64,000 nucleotides of DNA from an uncultured bacterium (GTDB lineage Bacteria > Cyanobacteriota > Vampirovibrionia > Gastranaerophilales > Gastranaerophilaceae): contig CACZSN010000014.1 of assembly GCA_902783835.1 (NCBI GenBank), positions 84,040-148,039 of the forward strand, written 5' to 3'. Shown here piece after piece: positions 34,498 to 47,300 of the stretch. Within the stretch, counting starts at the first letter, position 1, and the number at the start of each line of letters is the position of its first letter. The translations under genes and the position numbers were made by a program. A model generated the notes under the pieces. It made no database searches, had not been told where the DNA came from, and was given only the letters and a program-made list of their open reading frames with translations.

Positions 34498-34560
34498 TTA
34501 CACTCCGATTTCAAACTTTCCCATCTTATTCAGACTAAGCATTTCGCCTATCGTACTCAT
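34498..34560 (-). other. Possible 20-codon leader ORF in the rpsB 5' region
   Basis: On the minus strand, ATG 34560 to TAA 34498 reads [20 protein letters not shown], ending 23 nt before rpsB. It has no Shine-Dalgarno, so translation is doubtful. The region may instead fold as an S2 autoregulatory leader. Confidence 0.25.
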
Positions 34561-34576
34561 TTGATATCGTAACAAC

Positions 34577-34605
34577 ATCATAATATAAACATGTTTTTTG
34601 TGTAA
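34577..34605 (-). promoter_or_regulatory. Promoter of rpsB-tsf
   Basis: On the minus strand, TTACAC (34605-34600), 17 nt, TATGAT (34582-34577). The predicted leader is about 95 nt. Confidence 0.5.
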
Positions 34606-34662
34606 TTTTTTTTTTCGAAATCGTTATTTTTTCATTTTTTCTTAATATATATTGCTAATCGG

Positions 34663-34691
34663 TTGCCATTTTCTTAAAAATTAAGTAAAAT
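34663..34691 (+). promoter_or_regulatory. Promoter giving a leaderless mRNA (gene at 34698)
   Basis: TTGCCA (34663-34668), 17 nt, TAAAAT (34686-34691), then exactly 6 nt to the ATG. Initiation would fall at or next to the A of the start codon. Confidence 0.6.
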
Positions 34692-34697
34692 TTCTTT

Positions 34698-36158
34698 ATG
34701 GGTTTGAGAAAGATTTTATCGGTTTTTATATTAATATTTTCGCTGACTTGCACGACTGTTTTTGCCGATAATATTGATAATGCAAAAAATTATCTTATCG
34801 GGATGACAGTCTCAAAAGTCAAAGACGGTTATTATACGGTAAGTTTGCAGTTTAAAAATGACACAAAAGAACAATATGAAGCTAAAGATATGGGCAACAA
34901 TACCTATGCCATTATGCTTCCTCAAATAAAATCGGTCATGGGAGATGAAAATATTGCTTTCAGTGATCAAAAGCCCGATATTGACGTTACAATTTCCGAA
35001 AACACAAACTTTACAAATTCAAAGAAATTTCACACAAAAATAAAATTTAAAACACCTGAAGAATCAACCGTTCAGGTTTTATCATACGGTCAAAGCGATG
35101 CACCGATTGCTTTTGACGAAAATGACATTAAAAATGATGAAAACAAAACAATAACATTTTCTCAAATCTCCGAGTGGCTTTTGTATGCAACAATAAGCCT
35201 TATCATTATGTTGATTCTTCTCTTGTTTTTCAGAAAAAAAGAAGATGAAGATGATTATGAAGAGACAGAAGAAAATAACACCGATGAAAATAATTTTCAA
35301 CCCATTAAAGAATATATTCCAATAACGGAACGTAATTCCGCAGTTTTTGATGCAATCGCAAAAAATAATCAACCTCAAGAATCTTTAAAAGATTTTCAAA
35401 TCAGAAAAGAAAAAGAAGAACAAGAATTTTCGCACGATGAAATTGACGAAACAGACAAAATTATTGATGAATTGGTTCAAGTCGTAATTCCGAAAAACGA
35501 TTTGGTTTTAATGCCCGGAGTACCTGAGCTTCCAGGTTTGGAAACAAAAAATAAAAAGAACGAAAATACAAAAACCGTTTTGAATAACGTAAAAGTTGAT
35601 TTGTATGATGCGGAAGATTTCGATGATAATAATCAGAATTCAACGACAGAATCTATGAGTTTGTCTGAACGTCTTAAATCAAAAGAAAAAGATATTGAAG
35701 TTAAAAATGAAAAACAAGAAATTTTAGAAAATATTTCAACTTTAAGCGATTTCCCCGAAGAAGCAAACGAAGAAGAACAACCTGTCGAAGAAAATAATAT
35801 TCCTGATGAATATGAAAAATTACTTGAAGCCTTTAAAAAGACTTTAAAAATTGCTCATAAAATTAAAGATGAAGATGATGTCGAACCTGAAGTTACGGAT
35901 GCTTTCGCGGTAGATGAAAATACAGGTTTCAGCCTTGTAAAAATGGGAGAAAAAATTTCTCTCGTCGGAAATATTGGTGAAAAATTATTCTTAATTAAAA
36001 CATTTACCCCTGAAGAACTTAATAATGATACTTTATTTATGGAATTTTGTACGCAAACCCCGACATATTGTGCATATTCGGTAATCCTGAATAAATTTAA
36101 AGCCCTCGTAAAAGTTACCCCGACTGAAATTTCACTCATCGGAGATTACGGAGAATGA
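34698..36158 (+). CDS. Signal-peptide membrane protein with acidic cytoplasmic tail
   Basis: A 486-aa protein with a signal peptide (residues 1-23, ending VFA). A beta-rich periplasmic domain of about 130 residues follows, then one TM (about residues 160-178, LLYATISLIIMLILLLFF). A long acidic, low-complexity cytoplasmic stretch ends in a conserved-looking globular end (TGFSLVKMGEKISLVGNIGEKLFLIKTF). No Shine-Dalgarno is present; the message is probably leaderless. Its stop overlaps the start of the lipoprotein gene (ATGA). It could couple a periplasmic event to a cytoplasmic partner, but I do not recognise the family. Confidence 0.75.
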   Translation: MGLRKILSVFILIFSLTCTTVFADNIDNAKNYLIGMTVSKVKDGYYTVSLQFKNDTKEQYEAKDMGNNTYAIMLPQIKSVMGDENIAFSDQKPDIDVTISENTNFTNSKKFHTKIKFKTPEESTVQVLSYGQSDAPIAFDENDIKNDENKTITFSQISEWLLYATISLIIMLILLLFFRKKEDEDDYEETEENNTDENNFQPIKEYIPITERNSAVFDAIAKNNQPQESLKDFQIRKEKEEQEFSHDEIDETDKIIDELVQVVIPKNDLVLMPGVPELPGLETKNKKNENTKTVLNNVKVDLYDAEDFDDNNQNSTTESMSLSERLKSKEKDIEVKNEKQEILENISTLSDFPEEANEEEQPVEENNIPDEYEKLLEAFKKTLKIAHKIKDEDDVEPEVTDAFAVDENTGFSLVKMGEKISLVGNIGEKLFLIKTFTPEELNNDTLFMEFCTQTPTYCAYSVILNKFKALVKVTPTEISLIGDYGE

Positions 36159-37366
36159 AAAAATTTCTGACCGCCTTAATTATTTTGTCTTCGATTTTTC
36201 TTTGCGGATGTACTCAAAAACAAGACAACAAAACAGTTTTGAAATTTTCTTCCTGGGGTTCAAGAACTGAATACGGCATTTTACAACAGGTAATTCAAAA
36301 ATATGAAAACCGAAATCCCAACGTAAAAATTGAATTTATTCACGTTCCCGAAAATTATTTCAGAAAATTACACCTTTTATATGCCTCAAAGACAGAACCT
36401 GACGTAGTTTTCCTCAACAATACCTACGCTCCGCTTTACATCAAGGCAGGGTTGCTTGAGGATTTGTCGGGAAAATTTGATGAAAATAAATTCTTTGAAA
36501 GCTCCGTAAACTGTTTTAAATATGATGAAAAATTATACGCAATTCCTCGTGATATCTCAAATTTGGTTCTTTATGTAAATAAAGATTTAATTAAAAACCC
36601 TCAAAATATTAAAACGATTGAAGACTTAAGAAAAACTGCAAAATCCGCAACAAAAAATGATGTCTTCGGATTGAATTACGAAGAAAATCCCGTTTTTTGG
36701 CTATATTATCTTGAATACTTCGGGGGCGGCATTTTATCCGCTGACGGTCAAAATGCATTGATTGGTTCGCCGAAAAGCCTTGAAGGAATTGAATTCTACG
36801 CAGATTTAATTAACAAGGACAAATCCGTTCCTCAAAAATGGCAAATGTCATCAATGACATCAGCACAAATGTTTATAGGCGGAAAAACCGCACTGTACTT
36901 GAGCGGACGTTGGCTTGTGCCCAAATTCAGAGAAAGTGTAAAATTTGACTGGGATATTATTCCCTTCCCCTCATCTCAAAACTCCAAAACCCTCACGGAT
37001 GCTTCGGGCTGGGCTATTTCAAAATCTTCAAAAAACAAAGAAGAAGCAATAAAATTTGTTCAATTTTTGTCCTCGGACGAGGTTTCAAAATTATTTACGG
37101 AAACAGGTCTAATTACTCCGGCAAATCGTTCTATTGCATACAGCGAGGCTTTTTTGGCTCCGTCTGAAAAACCTCATAATTCAAAGGTTTTCTTACAAAT
37201 TTCGGAAAATTCAAAACCGACTCCTGTTAACTCTAATTACGCAAAAATTGTTGATGAAGTGACAAAAAATATTACACCCGTTTTAAACGGCAAAAAACAA
37301 GCGAAAGATGTTTTCACGATAGATTTTACCGACAGAATACAAAAACTCTGTTTAAAAAGCCGTTAA
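36155..37366 (+). CDS. ABC transporter sugar-binding lipoprotein (family 1)
   Basis: A 403-aa extracellular solute-binding protein. It has a lipoprotein signal with lipobox LCGC (Cys19), then LKFSSWGSRTEYGILQQVIQKYENRNPNVKIEF, TEPDVVFLNNTYAPLYIKAGLLEDLS and FIGGKTALYLSGRWLV. The pattern is that of family 1 binding proteins for di- and oligosaccharides or glycerol-phosphate. No permease or ATPase genes follow in this window. It is coupled by ATGA overlap to the upstream membrane protein gene. Confidence 0.9.
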   Translation: MKKFLTALIILSSIFLCGCTQKQDNKTVLKFSSWGSRTEYGILQQVIQKYENRNPNVKIEFIHVPENYFRKLHLLYASKTEPDVVFLNNTYAPLYIKAGLLEDLSGKFDENKFFESSVNCFKYDEKLYAIPRDISNLVLYVNKDLIKNPQNIKTIEDLRKTAKSATKNDVFGLNYEENPVFWLYYLEYFGGGILSADGQNALIGSPKSLEGIEFYADLINKDKSVPQKWQMSSMTSAQMFIGGKTALYLSGRWLVPKFRESVKFDWDIIPFPSSQNSKTLTDASGWAISKSSKNKEEAIKFVQFLSSDEVSKLFTETGLITPANRSIAYSEAFLAPSEKPHNSKVFLQISENSKPTPVNSNYAKIVDEVTKNITPVLNGKKQAKDVFTIDFTDRIQKLCLKSR

Positions 37367-37399
37367 CAGCCTCTCGTTGAACATGATTTATATTGACAA

Positions 37400-37424
37400 A
37401 AGCATGGAAACATGCTCCATGCTT
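37400..37424. repeat. Perfect 9-bp inverted repeat
   Basis: AAGCATGGA (37400-37408) and TCCATGCTT (37416-37424) pair around a 7-nt loop that itself contains CATGC. There is no T run, so it is not a standard terminator. A related dyad lies at 37979-38029. Confidence 0.5.
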
Positions 37425-37490
37425 GCGTTTACATGATATTAAATTTCAAAACTTGCCATGAAATAAGGAATGGCTTGACTTTTCAAGAAT

Positions 37491-37519
37491 AAAAAAGACC
37501 CCGAAAAGGAGTCTTTTTT
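37491..37519. terminator. Bidirectional terminator
   Basis: An AAAAAAGAC...GTCTTTTTT stem with an inner CC/GG pairing and a GAAAA loop lies between the lipoprotein gene and the convergent small Cys-rich gene. Confidence 0.75.
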
Positions 37520-37541
37520 CATCAGTTATAAAATTTGAAAA

Positions 37542-37760
37542 TTAATCGTTTAAAACTTGTTGCATTTCAACGTCGGGTTTACCCAACACACGAACCAATT
37601 CTAATACTGACGCTTTCATTTGGCAACGGTGTGATGTTCCGTTAAAAAAGTCTGTATAAAAACAACCTTCACATACACATCCACGCTTATAGCATTCTAA
37701 CGCTGTGTTCGTCCAACGTCTTACTGCTATTGCTCTGCCCATGTCTCTACTTCTGAGCAC
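37542..37760 (-). CDS. Small Cys-rich protein, possibly zinc-binding
   Basis: A 72-aa protein with a compact cysteine cluster CYKRGCVCEGCFYTDFF (C at about 23, 28, 30, 33) and a later C in HRCQMKASVLELVRVLGKP. The arrangement suggests one metal site. I recall similar segments as part of HTH-type proteins in Firmicutes and Fusobacteria, but not a function. The GTG at 37760 is preferred: AAAGGGG lies 8 nt upstream of it, while the ATG at 37742 has only a weak site. It is monocistronic. Confidence 0.7.
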   Translation of the reverse strand: MLRSRDMGRAIAVRRWTNTALECYKRGCVCEGCFYTDFFNGTSHRCQMKASVLELVRVLGKPDVEMQQVLND

Positions 37761-37932
37761 TGTACTTACCCCTTTACAATTTTCTAAATATTTTCCCCAA
37801 GATTTGTTTGATGACAGGCTTTTGAACTGCTTGCCTCAACACAATCTATTATATATTTTACATGTGGGTTTTCAAGAGCAAATCATGAAATATTAAGGAA
37901 ATGATACAATCTTGAAATCCGCTCTATGAGCG

Positions 37933-37965
37933 AAAAAGGAGAAAGCGGTATCCGTTTTCCCCTTG
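37933..37965. terminator. Bidirectional terminator downstream of ilvD
   Basis: GGAGAAAGCGG and CCGTTTTCCCC pair around a TAT loop with one mismatch and one wobble. On the minus strand the stem is followed by TTTTT, which suits ilvD. Confidence 0.75.
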
Positions 37966-37978
37966 TTTTTATTGAATT

Positions 37979-38029
37979 CATGCCAAAGCATGGTGTCATG
38001 ACTTCCATGCCGTGAGCATTTCGGGCATG
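37979..38029. repeat. Nested dyad symmetry beside ilvD
   Basis: Outer CATGCC (37979-37984) can pair with GGCATG (38024-38029). Inner GCATGG (37988-37993) pairs with CCATGC (38005-38010). It lies just after the ilvD stop and shares the GCATGG core with the hairpin at 37400. Confidence 0.4.
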
Positions 38030-38035
38030 TAAAAA

Positions 38036-39694
38036 CTATGATGAAACTGCTCCTTTTGAAGCACTCTTGACCGAACGTGCATATTTTGCCAAGACACCTT
38101 TTCTTTCTTTGGGTTCGGGCATGATAAATTTAGCACGTCTTTGAGCCAATACATCATCAGAAACGTTTAATTTGATGCTTCTTGCGGGCAAGTCAATTGT
38201 GATAGAATCACCGTTTTCGACAAGTCCGATAATGCCGCCGTCTGCGGCTTCAGGGCAAATGTGACCTACGCAAATGCCTCTTGTACCGCCTGAAAATCTT
38301 CCGTCCGTAATCAAGGCAACATCTTTGCCCAAGCCTTTTCCCACGATTAACGAAGTCGGAGCGAGCATTTCTTTCATGCCCGGGCCGCCTTTAGGGCCTT
38401 CGTAAGTGATTACAACGACATCACCTGCAACGACTTCATCAGTTTCGATTGCGTGCATAGCGGCTTCTTCAGAAGTATAGACTTTAGCTTTACCTGTAAA
38501 TACGGATACAGACGGATCAACACCGGAAACCTTAATAACCGCACCGTCCGGTGCTAAGTTGCCGCGAAGAACGGCAAGTCCGGGGTTTGATGTAATAGGA
38601 TTATCCAAAGTTCTGATAACATCGTTGTCAACCCAAGCCTTTTGAGCGATTTCGGAAATTTTCATACCGCTTACACCTTGTGTATCGGAGAAGTCTTTCA
38701 ATTTTCCGAACACGGTTTTCATAACACCGGGAATACCGCCAGCGTTGTCTAAGTCTGTCATCGTCAAGTCTGATGACGGGTCGAGTTTAATAATTTGAGG
38801 AACTTTGTGGCTGAGTTCTTCAAAGTCTTGCAAAGTGATATCAACGCCTGCGGTGTGGGCAATTGCAAGCAAGTGCAATATTGAATTTGTTGAACCGCCA
38901 AGTGTCAAGTCAGTGATGATAGCGTTTCTGAGAGATTCTCTTGTAATGATTTGAGAAGGTTTCAAATCTTCTTTAACCATATCAACAATTCTCATACCGC
39001 TTTCAAAAGCTATTCTGCGTTTTTTAGCGGTTACTGCACCTGCCGTTGCACAGAACGGAAGGCTCATTCCCATCATTTCTGTCAAGCAAGCCATAGTGTT
39101 TGCGGTGTAAAGACCTTGGCAAGAACCTGCTCCGGGGCAAGCGTTTTCTTCTGATTCATAAAGTTCTGATTCAGTCATTTCGCCAATTCTGTACTTACCG
39201 ATTGCTTCAAATGTTCCGTTGATAAACATCAATTTTTTATGTTTGCAGTGACCGTCCATCATCGGGCCTGCGGTGACGACGATACAAGGAATATCCAATC
39301 TCAATGCCGCCATAAGCATACCGGGAGTGATTTTGTCGCAATTTGTGAGCAAAACCAAACCGTCTAATTGGTGAGCAGAAGCAACTGTTTCGACACAATC
39401 GGCAATCAAATCTCTTGAAGGAAGAGAGTATTTCATGCCCGAATGTCCCATAGCAATACCGTCACATACGGCAGGAACACCAAAAATAAATGATTGACCG
39501 CCGCCTGAGTGAATACCTTTTTCAATATATCTTTCCAAATCACGCATACTTACATGACCGGGAACGAGTTCGGAGAAAGAACTTGCAATACCGATAAACG
39601 GTTTTTTCATGCCTTCTTTGCTGACACCCGTTGCATATAACAAAGCTCTGTGAGGTGCTTTATTAATACCTTCTTTAACATTATCACTTCTCAT
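38036..39694 (-). CDS. ilvD: Dihydroxy-acid dehydratase
   Basis: A 552-aa Fe-S enzyme that dehydrates dihydroxy-acids in valine, leucine and isoleucine synthesis. Cluster-ligand and active-site motifs are visible: [20 protein letters not shown] near residues 115-134, [21 protein letters not shown] near 190-210, and the C-terminal [23 protein letters not shown]. The length is normal. SD AAAGGAT precedes the ATG. It is monocistronic, far from leuA (about 34 kb), so branched-chain synthesis genes are scattered. Confidence 0.96.
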   Translation of the reverse strand: MRSDNVKEGINKAPHRALLYATGVSKEGMKKPFIGIASSFSELVPGHVSMRDLERYIEKGIHSGGGQSFIFGVPAVCDGIAMGHSGMKYSLPSRDLIADCVETVASAHQLDGLVLLTNCDKITPGMLMAALRLDIPCIVVTAGPMMDGHCKHKKLMFINGTFEAIGKYRIGEMTESELYESEENACPGAGSCQGLYTANTMACLTEMMGMSLPFCATAGAVTAKKRRIAFESGMRIVDMVKEDLKPSQIITRESLRNAIITDLTLGGSTNSILHLLAIAHTAGVDITLQDFEELSHKVPQIIKLDPSSDLTMTDLDNAGGIPGVMKTVFGKLKDFSDTQGVSGMKISEIAQKAWVDNDVIRTLDNPITSNPGLAVLRGNLAPDGAVIKVSGVDPSVSVFTGKAKVYTSEEAAMHAIETDEVVAGDVVVITYEGPKGGPGMKEMLAPTSLIVGKGLGKDVALITDGRFSGGTRGICVGHICPEAADGGIIGLVENGDSITIDLPARSIKLNVSDDVLAQRRAKFIMPEPKERKGVLAKYARSVKSASKGAVSS

Positions 39695-39781
39695 TGTTAA
39701 TCCTTTCGATTAGTTCTGAATTAATATCAATATTTTCGCATAAAATAAATATTTCGGCACATTTCATTAAAAAATTTTCAT

Positions 39782-39813
39782 AAAAAAAGCGACACGAAAA
39801 ATCGCATCGCTTT
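39782..39813 (-). terminator. Terminator of the ligA operon
   Basis: On the minus strand, AAAGCGA and TCGCTTT pair around an inner imperfect stem and are followed by a T run. Confidence 0.7.
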
Positions 39814-39830
39814 AATTTTGAATAAAAATT

Positions 39831-40570
39831 TTATTTTACATAAAATTCAGCGTTAACGTTTGCACGAACCTTGATTTTTCCCGGAGTGATAGAGGTTTCA
39901 GGCATTGATGATTCTGTATCAGCTGATGCACCGAAAGACATAGCCTTTGCGGAAAAATTTCTGTAACTTGCAGAATTTGATTGTTGAACATAGCAGCTTG
40001 TACTGATATATTTAACACCTTTAATAATTTGATTTGTTGTTTTTGCCGTAAGATTTGCAATATCTTGAGCTTCTTTTGTAGCTTGGAAAATCAAGTCTTT
40101 GCATACTGTTCCGTCATTTTGATAAGAGAATGTCAAAGAACCGACTCTGTCCGCACCTGCTTTTATTGCAGAGTCAATCATTTTGCCCAATTTATCCGTT
40201 GATTTTGTTTTAACCGTTACTGAATTTACAACTGTATAACCCGTCAATTGTTTTTTATTGTTTTTATAAACATAATTTGGAGTTGCTGAATAAGAACCCG
40301 TGCGGATTTCCGTATTTTCATTTTGGTATGCGGAAAGTGCATTTTGAATTGCAGACATAGCTGTTTTGTTTTCTTGTGATGCAATTTCGATTGATTTTGC
40401 GGTATTTTCTTTTGTAAAAGTTACTTCTGCAACGTTAGGATAAACATCCTTGTCCTTTTCAGCATTTGCAGAGATATAACCGCGAGATTCGGTAACTTTT
40501 TCAACTGCTGCAGAATATATAGCATTTTGAGAAAAAATAAGTGCTAAAAGTAATAATAACGCTGTTTTTT

Positions 40571-40574
<4 letters not shown>
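39831..40574 (-). CDS. Exported SIMPL-domain (DUF541) protein
   Basis: A 247-aa protein with a signal peptide (residues 1-22). The SIMPL pattern follows: ISANAEKDKDVYPNVAEVTF, then SIEIASQENKTAMSAIQNAL, TGYTVVNSVTVKTKSTDKLGKMIDSAIKAGADRVGSLTF. Such proteins are periplasmic or outer-membrane associated and some bind immune or stress partners in other bacteria; the general role is unclear. Its ATG overlaps the stop of the upstream small membrane-protein gene (ATGA). It is the last gene of the ligA operon. Confidence 0.86.
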
Positions 40575-42979
<2,405 letters not shown>

Positions 42980-42985
42980 AATTAT

Positions 42986-44341
42986 ATGACAGTTTGCAAA
43001 AAAATAAAAAATATTTCAAAATCGAACAGAGTTTTGTTCACGACACCTTCTCATGACAGAACTTCGTTTGTTATTCCTGAAATTTCGGAGTTTATAGGAC
43101 GAAAGTTTTTCTTTCACGATTTATCGGAAATAAATGATTTAGACAATCTTGCGGCTCCGGATGAAGATATTTTAGAGTCAATGAAACATTCAGCGGAACT
43201 TATCGGGGTTAAAGATTTATTCTATCTCATAAACGGTTCCTCCTCTGGCATTTTAGCTGCGATGTTATCGACTCTCAAAGAAAACGACAAGGTCTTAATT
43301 TCAAGAAATTGCCATAAATCCGTACTTAACGGACTTATTTTGACCGGAGCAAATCCGATTTGGATTTTGCCTGAAATTGATAAGGAATGGGGAATTTTTC
43401 AACCTGTTTCTCCTCAAAAAACAGAAGAAATCCTTGATGAAAATATTGACGTAAAAGCTGTCATTATAACATCTCCGACTTATGAAGGCATCAGTTCTGA
43501 CGTAAAAGCGATTGCGGAAATTTGTCATAAAAAAAATGTAATTTTAATTGTCGATGAAGCTCACGGAGCATTAAAAACTTTTGCACCGGAAATATTCGGA
43601 CAAAATGCAGTGAAATCAGGTGCTGATATTGCTGTTCAGTCACTTCACAAAACCTGCGGTGCTCCAAATCCTTGTGCAATTTTGCAGTCTAACGGAAAAA
43701 TTTCCTCCGAAAAAATTCAAAATGCATTAAATTTAATCAACACAACTTCTCCGTCTTATCCAATGATAGCGGCAATTGAAGGAACTATAAATTTTCTGTT
43801 TTCAAAAAACGGACAAGAAAAAATCAAAAAATTGATTTCAGACATAACCCAATTAAAACAAGCCTTTGAGGCAAATTTAAAAATTTATTTTCATAATTCA
43901 AACGATCCGACTAAAATCGTTGTTAAAATTAAAGGAATAAGTGGTTTTGACTTGTCTGATATACTTTTTGATGAATTTAATATTGAGGATGAACTCACAA
44001 ATTCTTCCGCAAGCATCCTTTTAACAGGAATAGGAACAACAAAGCATAAATTAAAAATTCTCGAAAAGGCACTTAAAACAATCCTTTCAGCCGATTATGA
44101 AAATAAAAACTCACATTCTTTTGTTCCGCTTGAAGCGGGAAAGGCTGAAATGTCTCCACGAACCGCTTATTTTGCCGAAAAAGAACAAATCGAAACAGAC
44201 AAGGCTCTCGGACATATTTGCGGAGAAATAATAGCTGAATATCCACCGGGAATACCGCTTTTAATCCCTGGTGAAAAAATCGGACAAAAACAAATTGATT
44301 ATTTAAAAGATAAGAAAAAATCAATTTATGTTATTCGGTAA
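42986..44341 (+). CDS. Orn/Lys/Arg decarboxylase-family PLP enzyme
   Basis: A 451-aa fold-type I PLP enzyme of the arginine/lysine/ornithine decarboxylase family, in the short Bacillus SpeA/YaaO-like form. Visible are NGSSSGILAAMLSTL, the aspartate in VDEAHGAL, and the Schiff-base Lys222 in SLHKTCGAPNP. The C-terminal domain ends with YPPGIPLLIPGEKI, typical of the family. It probably feeds polyamine synthesis; the exact amino acid cannot be read from sequence. ATG 42986 is chosen because a -10 box lies 6 nt upstream. A TTG at 42950 would fall inside the promoter. Its last 21 nt overlap the convergent AsmA-like gene. Confidence 0.85.
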   Translation: MTVCKKIKNISKSNRVLFTTPSHDRTSFVIPEISEFIGRKFFFHDLSEINDLDNLAAPDEDILESMKHSAELIGVKDLFYLINGSSSGILAAMLSTLKENDKVLISRNCHKSVLNGLILTGANPIWILPEIDKEWGIFQPVSPQKTEEILDENIDVKAVIITSPTYEGISSDVKAIAEICHKKNVILIVDEAHGALKTFAPEIFGQNAVKSGADIAVQSLHKTCGAPNPCAILQSNGKISSEKIQNALNLINTTSPSYPMIAAIEGTINFLFSKNGQEKIKKLISDITQLKQAFEANLKIYFHNSNDPTKIVVKIKGISGFDLSDILFDEFNIEDELTNSSASILLTGIGTTKHKLKILEKALKTILSADYENKNSHSFVPLEAGKAEMSPRTAYFAEKEQIETDKALGHICGEIIAEYPPGIPLLIPGEKIGQKQIDYLKDKKKSIYVIR

Positions 44342-47300
44342 ATCGTCCATAAACGAAGGCAAGACTGTGTTTTGGGCAGGTTGAGTCATTCCGTTTTGTT
44401 GAGTATGATTTTGTTGCGGAATTTGCTGAGGATGTTGATTAACAGGTTGCAGAATATTTTGTTTATCCTGTTTGTGAGGAACGACTATCGTTTGAGGTTT
44501 TGCAGGGACATCAACATCCCGCAAGACGGGAGACGGAGCATTTGTTGCATCAACAATCCACTTAAAACTTTTAACGGATTTTATATTATCCGGCGAACCT
44601 TTAATTACAACGACAAACGGTCTTGAAGACATACCGCTGTTTGGATTTAAGGGAGGTATTGCATCAATTACGGATTTTGGCAATTTTGTGTTGTAATCAT
44701 CGTAGAAAATATTGCCGATTGAAGTTTGAGAAGATGTTGTTAAAATTGTTTGAGAAGAACGTGCCGCAAATGAACCGAGAGCATTTTCAACGTCTTGAGA
44801 AATTCTTCCGTATATTTTTACATCGGAAACATCGTTTAAAAGATTAATTTTTCCTGTTATAAACAGGCTCATATTCGGACCTTCAACTGTCAAATTTTTA
44901 AGAATTGCAATACCGTTTAAAATTTCTGTTTTTCCTTTAGAAACAGTAAATACTCCCGTATTTTTCGGACGGATTGCCATTGATAATTTATAAAGTGATG
45001 TTTTAAAAATACTGTCACTTATTAAATTTTGAGCGTGCAAAAAATGTTCAAATTGTCCCAATGGGCCCATTACACCTTTAGTTGCGGTATATTCCATATA
45101 CCCTTTTGACGTTCTTAATTGTTGAAGATATTTTGTACCGACACTGCTCAACTTCAATTTATAATCAATTTGTCCGATTGTTCCGTCATCTTTGCCTGTT
45201 AAAGCCTTGAAAAGTCTGCTCATTTCTGCATTTTTACCTGAAATTTCAGACAAGGACAATGTTTTGAGGAAGTTATATTCAGATTTGCCTGAAACAGAAC
45301 CGCCATAAGCAGTTCCTTTGATATTTTGCATTGATAAAATATTATTGTTTATTGAAATATTTGAGGTAATATTTTCAGCCTGCAAACCGCCGATTTTAAA
45401 TACCTTAATGTCCGCAATCCCGCTATCCGCCTTAATTGGCAACTCAACCCCGGGATATACCGGATTTGTTTGAACATTTTCAAAAATTTCACTTATTTCA
45501 TTCAAATCCAAATATGAAGATTTTAGCCTCAAATCCTTTAAAATGTACGGCTGTTTGAGTTTTGACGGAAGTGCGGTTTCAATATTAAAAACAGAGTTTC
45601 CGACTTTCAAATCAGGCAAATTGACCTTGATACAATCAGAAGCAAAAGTTATTTTATTTGTTTTACTAAAAATTTTATACTCGGGAATATTTATGTTTTT
45701 TACTTCTAAATTGCCATGAACAGAAGGATTTTCAACCGTTCCGTTTAATAAGATATCTGATTTTACGGTAATTTGAGATTTATTCAATCCTGAAAGAGCA
45801 AAAGTCATCGCGTTCGGAACAAGCACTCTTACCTTGTTAAACCAAGGCTTTGAAAGATTTTCAATAGTGCCGTTTAAAGCCATAATCTTTTCTTTTTTGC
45901 CATAATTTTTACTCAAAGAAAATTCATTTACGACTAAATTGTTTTTACTAAAATCAAGGTTTATTCTTGTAACAGAAGGGATTCCGAGCAATTCTCTTAT
46001 AACAAGACAAGAAATATAATTGTCTTTATCTGCAGTAACGTCTGCTTTTACGGAATATTTATCGGCGGCACCCTTGATATTTCCCGAAATTCCGACTTTA
46101 CCTTTTGTTGCGGCAAGGAATTTTTCGGTACCTTTTTGATTTTTCAAAAGTCTGTAAACAGCTTGACTGTCTAACATTCCATCGATATTAACATCAAAGT
46201 ACGGAGATTTTTTGGAATAATCAGAAATTTTACCTTTGATATTAAAATCGGAATTAGCCAAAGATAGTTTATTATCAGGGATTTCAACTTCATCGGCATT
46301 AAAATTGATGGTTAAATTATTTGCTTTCAAAGCATTTGAAAAATCAGAAGGTAAAAGTAGAGCATTAGAAAGAGTTAACGTACCTTTCGGAGATTTTACA
46401 TCACCTGATAGCTTTATTTTACCCATATTAAATTTTGTCAAAATTTTTCCGTTTTCACTAACTTCAAAATTTTGCAAATCGGCAAGAACCATAGTTTCCG
46501 GTTTACTCAAATCACCTTTCAAATTAGCATTAAAATCGACAAAACCTCTTATTTTCGGTAATTTTAAGTCAGGAATGAATTTCAACAATTTTTCAACGGA
46601 AAGATTTTTACCTTTAACCGTTATGTCAGCACGTGCAGAAGAATTCACATTCCCCAAAATTACAATCGGGGTACCGTTTACAAGTAATTTTGTAGGTTCA
46701 ATTTTTATAGAATCGTTAGCAAAATTTATTTTTGAATTAATGTTTGTAATCGAGCACGGAATGTTTTTTCCTTTAACGGAAGCATCAATAATTTCGGCAA
46801 TTCCTGAAGAAGAGAGATGATTTTTTGCGTTTTTGATTTTAAAATCGAAATTTGCACGACCGTTCACGGAATATAAATTAAGCGGATTTTTGATATTCAA
46901 TGCATTCAAAAGCGTTTCTGCCGCCATTTTCAAATTGAATAAATTGATATTTTGTGCCGCACATTTCATATCCACAGCAAAATTATTACCAATATTGACT
47001 ATTCCGCTAAGTTTAATTCTATCCGAAGCACTTGCCTTAACGTCGGCATCCACGTCAATTTTATTTTCTTTAAATTTTAAATTTACGAAATTATTCTTTA
47101 ACAAATTGCCGTTCAAGGCAAATTCCAAATCCGAAATATCAACTTGTCCGGTAACTTTGGGAGATTTTTCGCCTTCTTCAACTTTTAATTTAGAAAATAT
47201 TTTTGCACCGATTTCGTATTGTTTCAAATAGCGAAAAGGATTAGTTTTAAAGAGTCTTTGAGGAGTTTGTGTCAAAAAATATTCTAAATTAGTTGAAAAA

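Noticed and set aside
46236..47231. Plus-strand ORFs opposite the AsmA-like gene
   Set aside because: Shadow frames of a real gene with repetitive codon usage; no independent support.
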